A DNA stretch of 7,004 nt, taken from contig JAJQAT010000180.1 in assembly GCA_021203665.1 (NCBI GenBank), positions 1 through 7,004 on the forward strand, given 5' to 3'. The position numbers and the translations under genes were made by a program. Each line of letters begins with the position of its first letter. Position 1 is the stretch's first letter. The notes below the pieces were generated by a model. That model made no database searches, was not told the origin of the DNA, and worked only from the letters and a program-made list of their open reading frames with translations. Of this stretch, positions 1-6,842 are shown in pieces. Source of the DNA: Bacillota bacterium. Lineage in GTDB: Bacteria > Bacillota > Clostridia > UBA1381.

Positions 1-635
1 GCATATTGATAAATGTGCCCATAACGCTTATCGCGCTCACGGGACACGAATTTGCGCACGGCTGGGTATCGTCAAAGCTGGGCGACCCCACGCCGAAAAG
101 AGAGGGCAGACTTACGCTTAACCCCCTGGCGCACCTTGATTTGGTGGGAACGCTGCTTATGATACTTACCGGCTTCGGTTGGGCAAAGCCCGTAAGAGTG
201 GACCCGAGGTATTATAAAAACACAAAGAAAGGCATGGCGCTCACGGCGGCGGCGGGACCCTTGGCAAATCTTGTTATGGCGTTTTTGGCGATGCTGATTT
301 ATGCCGTAATACTTGTTGTTTGCGCGAAATTGAGTATCGAACCAAAGGCGGAGGACGCCATAGGCTATTTCGCGCAGATGCTTGCTGTGCGTAACCTATG
401 CTTTATGGTGTTTAATATTATCCCCATTCCCCCGCTTGACGGCGCAAAGGTTTTGGGAATGTTTCTGCCTAACAGAGCGTATTACACAATGCTCAAATAT
501 GAGAGATACAGTATGCTGCTTATAATGGTGCTTTCGCTTACCGGCGTGTTCAGCGGAATAATCGGCACCGGCGTGAGTGTGGTGATGTCGGGCATAATCA
601 AGCTTTTAAACGCGGCGATAAAATTGATATTGTAG
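1..635 (+). CDS. Site-2 protease family protein (M50 zinc metallopeptidase), 5' end cut by the window
   Basis: This is an integral-membrane zinc metalloprotease of the M50/SpoIVFB-YwhC type. The zinc-binding HEFAH motif lies at residues 14-18 counted from the in-frame TTG at position 6. Downstream come the family blocks GRLTLNP (34-40), GWAKPV (58-63) and AGPLANL (83-89). The third metal ligand is Asp145 in the NIIPIPPLDG block. Several hydrophobic segments (about 46-57, 79-106, 125-140, 168-205) fit a multi-pass membrane protein. The frame is open to the left edge and no ribosome binding site precedes the TTG. Relatives usually have about 20 residues before HExxH, so the true start probably lies just outside the window and only a few residues are missing. 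It sits 9 bases before scpA, the usual place for this gene in Clostridia. Its substrate is unknown; a role in intramembrane proteolysis is inferred from family only. Confidence 0.9.
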   Translation, partial: ILINVPITLIALTGHEFAHGWVSSKLGDPTPKREGRLTLNPLAHLDLVGTLLMILTGFGWAKPVRVDPRYYKNTKKGMALTAAAGPLANLVMAFLAMLIYAVILVVCAKLSIEPKAEDAIGYFAQMLAVRNLCFMVFNIIPIPPLDGAKVLGMFLPNRAYYTMLKYERYSMLLIMVLSLTGVFSGIIGTGVSVVMSGIIKLLNAAIKLIL

Positions 636-644
636 GGGGAAATA

Positions 645-1373
645 ATGGATAAAATATTATATAAGCTTGACACCTTTGAGGGACCGTTGGACTTGCTTTT
701 GACGCTTATACAGAAAAACAAGGTCAGCATTTATGATATACCCATTTTTGAAATAACAGAGCAGTATCTTGAGGCGATAGACGGCATAGAGGAAGCCAAC
801 CTTGACAATACAAGCGAGTTTCTTGTGATGGCGTCGCAGCTTTTGTATATCAAGTCCAAAATGCTCCTGCCCAAAGCCGAGGAGGAGGAAGAGGAGGACC
901 CGAGAGAGGAGCTTGCCGCGAGACTTATTGAATATCAGCGTTTCAAGGAGGCGTCAAAGGAGCTCAGAAAGAGCGAATTTACGACGAAATATATGGTATT
1001 CAGAGAAACGGAAAGGATTAATTTTCCGGTGCCCGAGTATAATATAAGCCACGAGCCGAAAGAGCTTACAGACGCGTTTAACAGTATATTTCAGCGGCGC
1101 TTGAGGAACGCGAAGCCCGAAAAAAGAGCCTTTTCGCAGATTGTCGGCAGGGAAAAGGTTTCGGTTGACGATATGGTTGAAAAAATATGCAAGGCGCTCA
1201 AAAAAAACAGGCGTCTGCGCTTTGAAACACTGTTTAAACCGGATGACAGCAAGCCGGAAATGATAGCGACCTTTTTGGCTGTGCTGGAAATGATAAAGCT
1301 AAATAAGATGTATGCCGATTATGATGAAAACACAAGGGATTTTATTCTGACAACGGAGAAAATAAATGGATAA
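645..1373 (+). CDS. scpA: Segregation and condensation protein A (ScpA kleisin)
   Basis: ScpA is the kleisin subunit of the bacterial SMC-ScpAB condensin, which organises and segregates the nucleoid. The 242-residue length is normal for the family. The N-terminal part carries the signature FEGPLDLLLTLIQ (11-23) and the helix with LLYIKSKMLLP (66-76), the region that contacts the SMC neck. An acidic run follows (Glu79-Asp85), then DPREEL and a helix with EYQRFKEA, typical of the linker that ScpB grips. The last 80 or so residues form the winged-helix domain that binds the SMC head. The start is ATG with GGGGGA about five bases upstream, overlapping the stop of the protease gene. The last 8 bases overlap the start of scpB, which fits the fixed stoichiometry of the complex. 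Confidence 0.97.
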   Translation: MDKILYKLDTFEGPLDLLLTLIQKNKVSIYDIPIFEITEQYLEAIDGIEEANLDNTSEFLVMASQLLYIKSKMLLPKAEEEEEEDPREELAARLIEYQRFKEASKELRKSEFTTKYMVFRETERINFPVPEYNISHEPKELTDAFNSIFQRRLRNAKPEKRAFSQIVGREKVSVDDMVEKICKALKKNRRLRFETLFKPDDSKPEMIATFLAVLEMIKLNKMYADYDENTRDFILTTEKING

Positions 1374-1941
1374 TATAAAATACGCGATAGAGGGAATACT
1401 GTTCGCGGCGGGCGAACCCGTCAAGGCATCCAAGCTTGCGGCGGTGCTTGACACGGGCATTGAAGAGGTAAATGCCGCCGTGGACGAGCTTAAAGCGGAA
1501 TATGACGAGCAGCATAGGGGATTTAATATCATAGATATAATGGAGGGTTATCAAATTTGCTCAAGACCCGAATATTATACATACATACAGGAAATATTAG
1601 GAGAGCAGAGAAAACAGCCGCTTTCGAATGCGGCAATGGAGGCGCTTGCGATAATCGCCTACAAGCAGCCGATTACGCGCGGACAGATTGAGCATATCAG
1701 AGGCGTGAACAGCGACGGCTGCGTGAACCGCCTGTATGAGCGCGGACTTATAGATGAAGCGGGCAGATTGGACGCGCCCGGCAGACCGATACTGTATGTT
1801 ACGACGGAAACCTTTCTACGGTGCTTCGGCTTGAAGTCGCCCAAGGATTTACCGCCAATCAATTTTAAACAGCTTGAAATCGAGGAGCCGCAGGGCGAGC
1901 AGCTTGAAATAAACGGAAACGGCGGCGGAACGGAGGAGTAA
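1366..1941 (+). CDS. scpB: Segregation and condensation protein B (ScpB)
   Basis: ScpB dimerises and binds the central part of ScpA in the SMC condensin complex. The protein has 191 residues with two winged-helix domains (about 1-75 and 80-160) and a glycine- and glutamate-rich tail that is probably disordered. The N-terminal AIEGILFAAGEPV block and the central LSNAAMEALAIIAYKQPITR block are diagnostic, as are IRGVNSDG and ERGLI just after. The ATG lies inside the last codons of scpA (8-base overlap) with an ACGGAG ribosome binding site around 1353-1358. The next gene starts one base after the stop, and its GGAGGAG ribosome binding site is embedded in the final scpB codons, so translation is probably coupled in both directions. 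Confidence 0.97.
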   Translation: MDNIKYAIEGILFAAGEPVKASKLAAVLDTGIEEVNAAVDELKAEYDEQHRGFNIIDIMEGYQICSRPEYYTYIQEILGEQRKQPLSNAAMEALAIIAYKQPITRGQIEHIRGVNSDGCVNRLYERGLIDEAGRLDAPGRPILYVTTETFLRCFGLKSPKDLPPINFKQLEIEEPQGEQLEINGNGGGTEE

Positions 1942-1942
1942 T

Positions 1943-2575
1943 ATGACAGCTTTATATATCACGCTGATCGTGATAGCCGTTATAATGATACTTCTGCTTA
2001 TTCCCGCGGACTGCGTGATAGATGTTTCCTATAGGGACGGAGAAAACCAAAACAGCGTGATTATAAAATACGCTTTTTTGAAATTCAGAGTTATTCCGGC
2101 AGTCAAGGACGAAGAAAAGATAGAGGAAAAAGAGGAAAAGAAAAAAGATAATAAGGACAAGCAGGATAAAAAGGGGAATAATATATTCGGAATTATTAAA
2201 ACCTTTAAGACGATTTTCGCCGAGATAAAGCAGGACATATTAAAACTATTGAAATATTTGATAAGCCGCGGAGTGAGAATTAAGGAGCTTAACATATCCT
2301 CGAAATTCGGCACGGGCGACCCGATGTATACGGGAATGGCAACAGGCGCGGCGAACGCGTTTGTGTATAATACCGTTTCGTGGGCGGATAACAATATGCG
2401 GCTTGACAAATGGAATGTATCGCTTGAGCCTGACTTTGACAACGCGGTTTTTGCGGCGGGAGTGTACTGCAAAATAAGAACAAGGTGTCTGTATATTTTA
2501 AAAATAGGAGTAATGGCGGCTTTGCTGCTGCTTAAAATACTAAAAATAAACAGGAGGATAAAAGAAGATGTCTGA
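1943..2575 (+). CDS. DUF2953 domain-containing membrane-anchored protein
   Basis: This is a 210-residue protein of unknown function of the DUF2953 family (YtfI-like in Bacillus). One strong transmembrane segment is seen at residues 3-22. It is followed by a short beta-rich stretch and then a very charged lysine/glutamate linker (about 55-77). The C-terminal part carries the conserved FGTGDP....GMATGAANAF region and ends with a second hydrophobic stretch (about 184-200) followed by basic residues. The start ATG at 1943 has a strong GGAGGAG at 1932-1938. In Bacillus and many Clostridia a DUF2953 gene lies immediately before the gerW/ytfJ gene, exactly as here, which supports the assignment. Family membership is recognised from sequence and context. 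No biochemical role is claimed; a link to spore formation is inference from the neighbour. Confidence 0.85.
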   Translation: MTALYITLIVIAVIMILLLIPADCVIDVSYRDGENQNSVIIKYAFLKFRVIPAVKDEEKIEEKEEKKKDNKDKQDKKGNNIFGIIKTFKTIFAEIKQDILKLLKYLISRGVRIKELNISSKFGTGDPMYTGMATGAANAFVYNTVSWADNNMRLDKWNVSLEPDFDNAVFAAGVYCKIRTRCLYILKIGVMAALLLLKILKINRRIKEDV

Positions 2576-2999
2576 CAATAAAGTAGCTGAAATGCTTTCC
2601 GAGGTTTCGGGTAATTTCAAGGGAATGATTGACGCAAATTCTGTTGTCGGCGAGCCGATAACGGCGGGTGACGGAACGATAATTGTTCCCATATCCAAGG
2701 TTTCTTTCGGCTTCGGCGGCGGCGGAAGCGAGTTTGAGGGAAAGAACACTGCCGATACGCGCTTCGGCGGCGGCATGGGCGGCGGCGCGTCCGTAAAGGC
2801 GGAGGCATTTTTGGTAATCAATAACGGGAATGTGCGCCTTATATCAATGGGCGGCGAAACATCTCCGCTTGATAAAATCGTTGACCTTGTCCCCGGAATA
2901 ATAGATAAGGTAAACGGATTTATCGCGGGCAGGAGCGAGAAAAAAGCAAATAAAAAGGAGCCGTCGGGCGAAAAGGAACCGGAAGATGATAACAACTAA
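2568..2999 (+). CDS. ytfJ: GerW/YtfJ family sporulation protein
   Basis: This is a 143-residue soluble protein of the GerW (YtfJ) family. The family is linked in Bacillus to spore germination but also occurs in bacteria not known to make spores. Visible family features are the VGEPITAGDGTIIVPISKV block (27-45), two glycine runs (48-53 and 67-73) and the AFLVINNGNVRLI segment from residue 80. The C-terminal 25 or so residues are lysine/glutamate-rich and probably unstructured. The ATG lies within the last codons of the DUF2953 gene (8-base overlap) and is served by AGGAGG at 2552-2557. The end overlaps the following radical SAM gene by 14 bases. Family assignment is confident. The presence of this gene alone does not prove that the host sporulates. 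Confidence 0.92.
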   Translation: MSDNKVAEMLSEVSGNFKGMIDANSVVGEPITAGDGTIIVPISKVSFGFGGGGSEFEGKNTADTRFGGGMGGGASVKAEAFLVINNGNVRLISMGGETSPLDKIVDLVPGIIDKVNGFIAGRSEKKANKKEPSGEKEPEDDNN

Positions 3000-4827
3000 G
3001 GATAAAATACTGTCGGCTGTCACAAAGCCGACGCGATACACCGGCGGAGAGCTTAACGCGATTATGAAAAACCCCGCCGAGGTTGACGTGCGCTTTGCGT
3101 TTTGCTTTGCGGACACCTATGAAATAGCGATGTCGCATTTGGGACTTAAAATACTCTACCACACATTGAACGACCGTTCCGACACGTACTGCGAGCGCGT
3201 GTTTGCGCCGTGGACGGATATGGAGGAGGAAATGAAAAAGCACGGAATGAGGCTTTTCGCCCTTGAAACGGGCGACGAGGTCACTCATTTTGATATGATG
3301 GGCTTTACGCTCCAGTACGAGCTGTGCTATTCCAACGTGGTAAATATGCTTATGCTTGCCGATATTCCTGTGCTTGCAAAGGACAGGGACGAGAGCTGTC
3401 CCATAATATGCGGAGGCGGTCCGTGCGCGTACAACGCCGAGCCTGTCGCGGATATATTCGACTTCTTTATGATGGGCGAGGGCGAGGATGTAATTCACGA
3501 GGTCGTGGACGAGTACGTAAAATGGAAAAAGAGCGGCAAGAAAAGCAAGCGCGATTATCTTGAGGCTATAGCCGAAATAGAGGGCGTGTATGTGCCGTCC
3601 TTTTACGATGTGGAATATAACGAGGACAATACAATAAAGAGCGTTACGCCGAACAATCCTCACGCAAAGCCGACGGTGAGAAAGCGCATAATGAAAGATT
3701 TCAATGCGACATACGCGCCCGAAACAATTATAGTGCCGTTCGGCGAGGTCGTGCACGACAGAGTAATGCTTGAAATAATGCGCGGCTGTCTTAGGGGCTG
3801 CCGCTTTTGTCAGGCGGGATATATATACAGACCGCTGCGGGAAAGAAAGCCCGATACCCTTTTGGGCATAGCGGATAATCTGCTGTCATGCAGCGGCTAT
3901 GACGAAATATCGCTGTCGTCGCTTTCCACAAGTGATTTCAGCGGCTTACCGGATTTAACCGACGGACTGCTTGAAATGACGGAGAAAAAGAAAATAGGAC
4001 TGTCGCTGCCGTCGCTGAGAATAGATAATTTTTCGCTTGAGCTTATGGAAAAGGTACAAAAGGTGCGAAAAACAGGTATCACCTTTGCGCCTGAGGCGGG
4101 CACACAAAGACTGCGCGATGTTATAAATAAAAACATCAACGAGGAGGATATAATAAAATCCACAAATCTGCTGTTCCGCGGCGGTTGGACGAGCGTCAAG
4201 CTGTACTTTATGATTGGACTGCCGACGGAAACAATGGAGGATGTGCGCGGCATTGCGGATTTGGCGCAAAAGGTGCTTGATGTTTATTTCGGTATTCCGA
4301 AAGAGGAAAGAGCCAAGAATATAAATATAACCGTCAGCACATCGAGCTTTGTTCCAAAGCCGTTTACGGCTTTCCAATGGGCAAAGCAGGATACGCGCGA
4401 TATGCTCATAGAAAAACAAAACGAGTTAAAATCGGCGATAAAATCAAAAAGAATACGCTATAACTGGCACGACAACAAGACAAGCTATCTTGAGGGAGTG
4501 TTCGCACGCGGCGACAGACGGCTTTGCAATGTTATAATAAGGGCTGTCCAAAAGGGCTGTAAATTTGACGGCTGGGGCGAGCATTTCAATTTTGACGCGT
4601 GGATGAGCGCGTTTGACGAATCGGGCATTGATCCCGATTTTTACACGGCGCGCGAGAGGAGCTACGAAGAGGTTCTTCCGTGGGATCATATAGACATAGG
4701 GGTAACAAAGAGCTTCCTTATGCGCGAAAATGAAAAGGCTAAAAAAGCGGCTACAACGCCGCATTGCCGCCTCCGGTGCGCCGGCTGCGGAGCTAAGTCT
4801 TTTGGTACGGGAGTGTGCTATGAGTAA
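2986..4827 (+). CDS. TIGR03960-type B12-binding domain radical SAM protein
   Basis: This is a 613-residue cobalamin-dependent-type radical SAM protein of unknown substrate. The N-terminal region (about 15-200) opens with the family block KPTRYTGGELN and has a B12-binding-like fold with CGGGP at 142-146 and MMGEGED from 162. I see no DxHxxG motif, so cobalamin would bind without a lower histidine ligand, as in most class B enzymes. The radical SAM core carries the cluster-binding CxxxCxxC at Cys268, Cys272 and Cys275. The last 20 residues hold a second Cys group (594, 598, 601, 611). The ATG at 2986 overlaps gerW by 14 bases and has a modest AAGGAA site at 2973-2978; homology begins directly after it. 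The gene is followed, with an 8-base overlap, by the DUF2344 partner that almost always accompanies it in Clostridia. In some species the two are fused. Confidence 0.93.
   Translation: MITTKDKILSAVTKPTRYTGGELNAIMKNPAEVDVRFAFCFADTYEIAMSHLGLKILYHTLNDRSDTYCERVFAPWTDMEEEMKKHGMRLFALETGDEVTHFDMMGFTLQYELCYSNVVNMLMLADIPVLAKDRDESCPIICGGGPCAYNAEPVADIFDFFMMGEGEDVIHEVVDEYVKWKKSGKKSKRDYLEAIAEIEGVYVPSFYDVEYNEDNTIKSVTPNNPHAKPTVRKRIMKDFNATYAPETIIVPFGEVVHDRVMLEIMRGCLRGCRFCQAGYIYRPLRERKPDTLLGIADNLLSCSGYDEISLSSLSTSDFSGLPDLTDGLLEMTEKKKIGLSLPSLRIDNFSLELMEKVQKVRKTGITFAPEAGTQRLRDVINKNINEEDIIKSTNLLFRGGWTSVKLYFMIGLPTETMEDVRGIADLAQKVLDVYFGIPKEERAKNINITVSTSSFVPKPFTAFQWAKQDTRDMLIEKQNELKSAIKSKRIRYNWHDNKTSYLEGVFARGDRRLCNVIIRAVQKGCKFDGWGEHFNFDAWMSAFDESGIDPDFYTARERSYEEVLPWDHIDIGVTKSFLMRENEKAKKAATTPHCRLRCAGCGAKSFGTGVCYE
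4809..4813 (+). promoter_or_regulatory. Ribosome binding site deciding the DUF2344 protein start
   Basis: GGGAG lies six bases before the ATG at 4820, inside the terminal Cys-rich codons of the radical SAM gene. It favours this start over the in-frame ATG at 4730. Confidence 0.65.
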
Positions 4828-5473
4828 TTATATATTGAAATATTCAAGGGACGACAGAGTAAAATACATTTCTCATCTGGATTTTGTTCGTCTGTTTCAC
4901 CGCACAATACGCAGAACGGGTATGAATTTTATGTTTTCGCAGGGATTTAATCCGCACCCGATTATGACTGTCGCTCAGCCGCTATCCGTGGGAGTAACCT
5001 CGGACTGCGAATATATGAAGGTCGGCTTTGACGGCGAATACGGCGAAGAGGAAATAGTAGAAACGATAAACGGCGCGTTTCCGCCTGGATATAAAATTAT
5101 CGCCGCAAAGAAAGCCAATGGCAAGGAAATCGACTTGACAAAGCTTGACAGGGCGGTTTATACCGTTGAGCTGGAATATGAGGGCGGCGCCGATATTGAT
5201 GAGCTTTTAAAGAATAAGGAGCTTATCGTTATGAAAAAATCCAAAAGCGGCGTAAAGGAATCCGATATACGTCCTTATATATATTGGATAGAAAAGCTGT
5301 CGGAGCAGGGCGAAATACTTATCCTCAAAATGTGTATTTCCGTGGGAAACACGTATAATCTTAAACCGCAGAGCGTCATTGACGCGATGGAAAAATACTG
5401 CCACGATTTTAAGGCGGGATTTATGAATGTGCATCGAAATTCCATGATGTGCGGAAATACGGAAATTTTGTGA
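4820..5473 (+). CDS. TIGR03936/DUF2344 radical SAM-associated protein
   Basis: This is a 217-residue protein of the DUF2344 (TIGR03936) family, encoded beside or fused to TIGR03960 radical SAM proteins. The molecular role is unknown. The N-terminus shows YSRDDRVKYISHLDF (8-22, with SHLD at 18-21), then RTIRRTG and the signature FSQGFNPHP (39-47), followed by AQPLSVGV and an acidic EY motif. I placed the start at the ATG at 4820. It has GGGAG at 4809-4813 six bases upstream, and the family homology begins at once. The frame is open further left to an ATG at 4730, but those 30 extra residues are basic, unlike the family, and lie over the conserved Cys tail of the previous gene. The 8-base overlap with that gene implies coupled synthesis. 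The ribonuclease G gene often found next is not here. Confidence 0.92.
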   Translation: MSNYILKYSRDDRVKYISHLDFVRLFHRTIRRTGMNFMFSQGFNPHPIMTVAQPLSVGVTSDCEYMKVGFDGEYGEEEIVETINGAFPPGYKIIAAKKANGKEIDLTKLDRAVYTVELEYEGGADIDELLKNKELIVMKKSKSGVKESDIRPYIYWIEKLSEQGEILILKMCISVGNTYNLKPQSVIDAMEKYCHDFKAGFMNVHRNSMMCGNTEIL

Positions 5474-5486
5474 TATTTATTTAATA

Positions 5487-5494
5487 AACCGGTT
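5487..5494. promoter_or_regulatory. AACCGGTT palindrome touching the -35, possible operator
   Basis: This perfect 8-base palindrome overlaps the first two bases of the -35 hexamer. LacI-family regulators of gluconate and uronate genes commonly bind palindromes with a central CCGG or CG. The site is short and could be chance, and its flanks do not extend the symmetry. Confidence 0.3.
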
Positions 5495-5521
5495 GAAATT
5501 GTATGAAAAATGTGCTATAAT
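5493..5521 (+). promoter_or_regulatory. Sigma-A-type promoter with extended -10 for the VOC-SDR unit
   Basis: The -35 is TTGAAA (5493-5498) and the -10 is TATAAT (5516-5521), separated by exactly 17 bases. TG at 5513-5514, one base before the -10, makes it an extended -10. Transcription should start near 5528, giving a leader of about 27 bases before the VOC start codon. No hairpin terminator is visible between the previous stop (5473) and this promoter, so read-through from the upstream operon is possible. Confidence 0.82.
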
Positions 5522-5540
5522 AACAATAGATTTTAATTAT

Positions 5541-5550
5541 AGGAAGTGAT
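5541..5550 (+). promoter_or_regulatory. Ribosome binding site deciding the VOC protein start
   Basis: AGGAAGTGAT differs by one base from the ideal AGGAGGTGAT and ends four bases before the ATG at 5555. The in-frame GTG at 5546 lies inside this site and therefore cannot be the main start. Confidence 0.8.
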
Positions 5551-5554
5551 TGAA

Positions 5555-5944
5555 ATGGTACAGGGTATTGAACACATAGGCGTTGTGTCAAAGGACACGG
5601 CGGCGCTTAAGGACTGGTATATGGAAATGTACGGCGGCAGAGTTGTTTACGACAACGGCAAGGGTACATATTTTTTGCAGTTCGCCGACGGCAGTATGAT
5701 TGAATTTGTTATGGCGACTGAGGACAAGGCCGCGGACGTTGAAAAGCAGGCGGGTATAAGACATCTCGCGTTTTCCGTTTCGCCCAAGGCGTTTGACGAG
5801 ATAGTCGCGAAGCTTAAGGCTGACAGCAGAGTTGAGGAGGTACATGACGTATCCGAAAACGCAAAGGGTCTTAAAACATATTGGTACAAGGATATAGAGG
5901 GCAATTTCTCGCACCTCATCTATCGTCCCGACCCGTTACAGTAG
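5555..5944 (+). CDS. VOC family protein (glyoxalase/bleomycin-resistance fold)
   Basis: This is a small 129-residue single-domain member of the vicinal oxygen chelate superfamily. Two beta-alpha-beta-beta-beta modules are visible, beginning at HIGVVSKD (7-14) and RHLAFSV (69-75). Likely metal ligands at the standard positions are His7, Glu50 (in SMIEFV) and His70. At the fourth position (EGNFSHLIYRP) there is His120 where many relatives have Glu. The start was set at ATG 5555 from the ribosome binding site. It is the first gene after a strong promoter and lies 47 bases before a gluconate 5-dehydrogenase-like gene, so it may act on a related sugar-acid or aldehyde intermediate. That is inference: the superfamily includes lyases, isomerases, dioxygenases and epimerases, and I cannot assign a reaction. 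No glutathione-specific feature is evident. Confidence 0.88.
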   Translation: MVQGIEHIGVVSKDTAALKDWYMEMYGGRVVYDNGKGTYFLQFADGSMIEFVMATEDKAADVEKQAGIRHLAFSVSPKAFDEIVAKLKADSRVEEVHDVSENAKGLKTYWYKDIEGNFSHLIYRPDPLQ

Positions 5945-5975
5945 TTAATATTTAATATTAAAATAAAAAAACAAT

Positions 5976-5983
5976 AGGAGGAG
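5976..5983 (+). promoter_or_regulatory. Strong ribosome binding site of the SDR gene
   Basis: AGGAGGAG lies eight bases before the ATG at 5992. It is among the strongest sites in the window and agrees with the expression-type codon choice of the gene. Confidence 0.75.
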
Positions 5984-5991
5984 AATTTTAA

Positions 5992-6792
5992 ATGAGTGAT
6001 TACTTAAACTTCAGCCTTGAGGGCAAGGTTGCGCTTGTAACAGGCGCGTCCTACGGTATCGGCTACGCTATCGCTTCGGCATACGCTAAGTGCGGCGCAA
6101 AGATTGTATTCTGCGACATTAAGCAGGAATTTGTCGATAAGGGTCTTGCTTCATATGAGGCTGACGGTATCGAAGCAAAGGGTTACGTTTGCGACGTAAC
6201 AAACGAGGAAATGGTACAGGACATGGTTAAGAAGATTGAAGCCGAGGTAGGCGTTATCGATATTCTTGTAAACAATGCCGGTATCATCAAGAGAATCCCG
6301 ATGTGCGATATGACGGCTGACGAGTTCAGAGCTGTTATAGACGTTGACCTTAACGCTCCGTTCATCGTTTCAAAGGCTGTTATTCCGTCAATGATTAAAA
6401 AGGGTCACGGCAAGATTATAAACATCTGCTCGATGATGTCAGAGCTTGGACGTGAAACGGTTTCGGCATACGCTGCCGCAAAGGGCGGACTTAAGATGCT
6501 TACAAGAAACATCTGCTCGGAGTACGGCGCGGATAATATCCAGTGCAACGGTATAGGCCCCGGCTACATAGCAACACCGCAAACCGCTCCGCTGAGAGAA
6601 AAGCAGGCTGACGGTTCAAGACATCCGTTCGACCAGTTCATCTGCGGCAGAACACCGGCAGGCAGATGGCTTCAGGCTGAGGAATTGACAGGACCTGCCG
6701 TATTCCTTGCTTCGGACGCGTCAAACGCTGTAAACGGTCACGTTCTTTACGTTGACGGCGGTATTCTTGCTTATATCGGCAAACAGCCGTAA
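5992..6792 (+). CDS. SDR family dehydrogenase, probable gluconate 5-dehydrogenase
   Basis: This is a classical short-chain dehydrogenase of 266 residues, cytosolic, with no signal peptide. The nucleotide-binding motif TGASYGIG is at 17-24, NNAG at 94-97, and the catalytic residues are Asn121, Ser147, Tyr160 and Lys164. Asp42 at the end of the second strand suggests NAD(H) rather than NADP(H). The ICSMMSELGRETVSAYAAAKGG region, the GIGPGYIATPQTAPLR loop and the tail LYVDGGILAYIGKQP match the gluconate 5-dehydrogenase (Gno/IdnO-like) group. That enzyme interconverts D-gluconate and 5-keto-D-gluconate. The related KduD (2-dehydro-3-deoxygluconate 5-dehydrogenase) is the main alternative and cannot be excluded. 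It is probably co-transcribed with the VOC gene. ATC, GGT, GTT and AAG codons dominate and ATA is rare, unlike the upstream genes, which suggests high expression. Confidence 0.9.
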   Translation: MSDYLNFSLEGKVALVTGASYGIGYAIASAYAKCGAKIVFCDIKQEFVDKGLASYEADGIEAKGYVCDVTNEEMVQDMVKKIEAEVGVIDILVNNAGIIKRIPMCDMTADEFRAVIDVDLNAPFIVSKAVIPSMIKKGHGKIINICSMMSELGRETVSAYAAAKGGLKMLTRNICSEYGADNIQCNGIGPGYIATPQTAPLREKQADGSRHPFDQFICGRTPAGRWLQAEELTGPAVFLASDASNAVNGHVLYVDGGILAYIGKQP

Positions 6793-6813
6793 TTAAATTT
6801 GAATATCTTAAAA

Positions 6814-6838
6814 GGCTGTCAATGAAATATTGACAGTC
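6814..6838. repeat. Inverted repeat 1 after the SDR gene
   Basis: Arms at 6814-6823 and 6829-6838 around a five-base loop (GAAAT) pair over ten positions, one of them G-U. No T-tract follows, so it does not look like a terminator by itself. Its first seven bases, GGCTGTC, recur at 6842-6848 in the next hairpin. Confidence 0.75.
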
Positions 6839-6842
6839 TCAG

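Noticed and set aside
6..8. TTG as the true start of the site-2 protease gene
   Set aside because: The frame is open to the window edge, no ribosome binding site is visible, and relatives have a slightly longer N-terminus.
2920..3756. Long minus-strand open frame of 278 codons
   Set aside because: It is antisense to the well-recognised radical SAM gene and has no ribosome binding site or recognisable domain. Its openness follows from codon bias of the + strand gene.
3955..4419. Minus-strand open frame of 154 codons
   Set aside because: It is a shadow of the radical SAM coding region with low-complexity, domain-free sequence.
4730..4819. N-terminal extension of the DUF2344 protein from the ATG at 4730
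   Set aside because: The 30 extra residues overlap the conserved Cys tail of the previous gene, are not family-like, and the ATG at 4820 has a better placed ribosome binding site.
5546..5554. GTG start for the VOC protein
   Set aside because: The GTG is part of the AGGAAGTGAT ribosome binding site serving the ATG at 5555.
5945..5961. Perfect 17-base AT-only palindrome between the VOC and SDR genes
   Set aside because: It is entirely A/T with a one-base loop in an A/T-rich spacer, so it is easily produced by chance and thermodynamically weak. No terminator or operator role can be supported.
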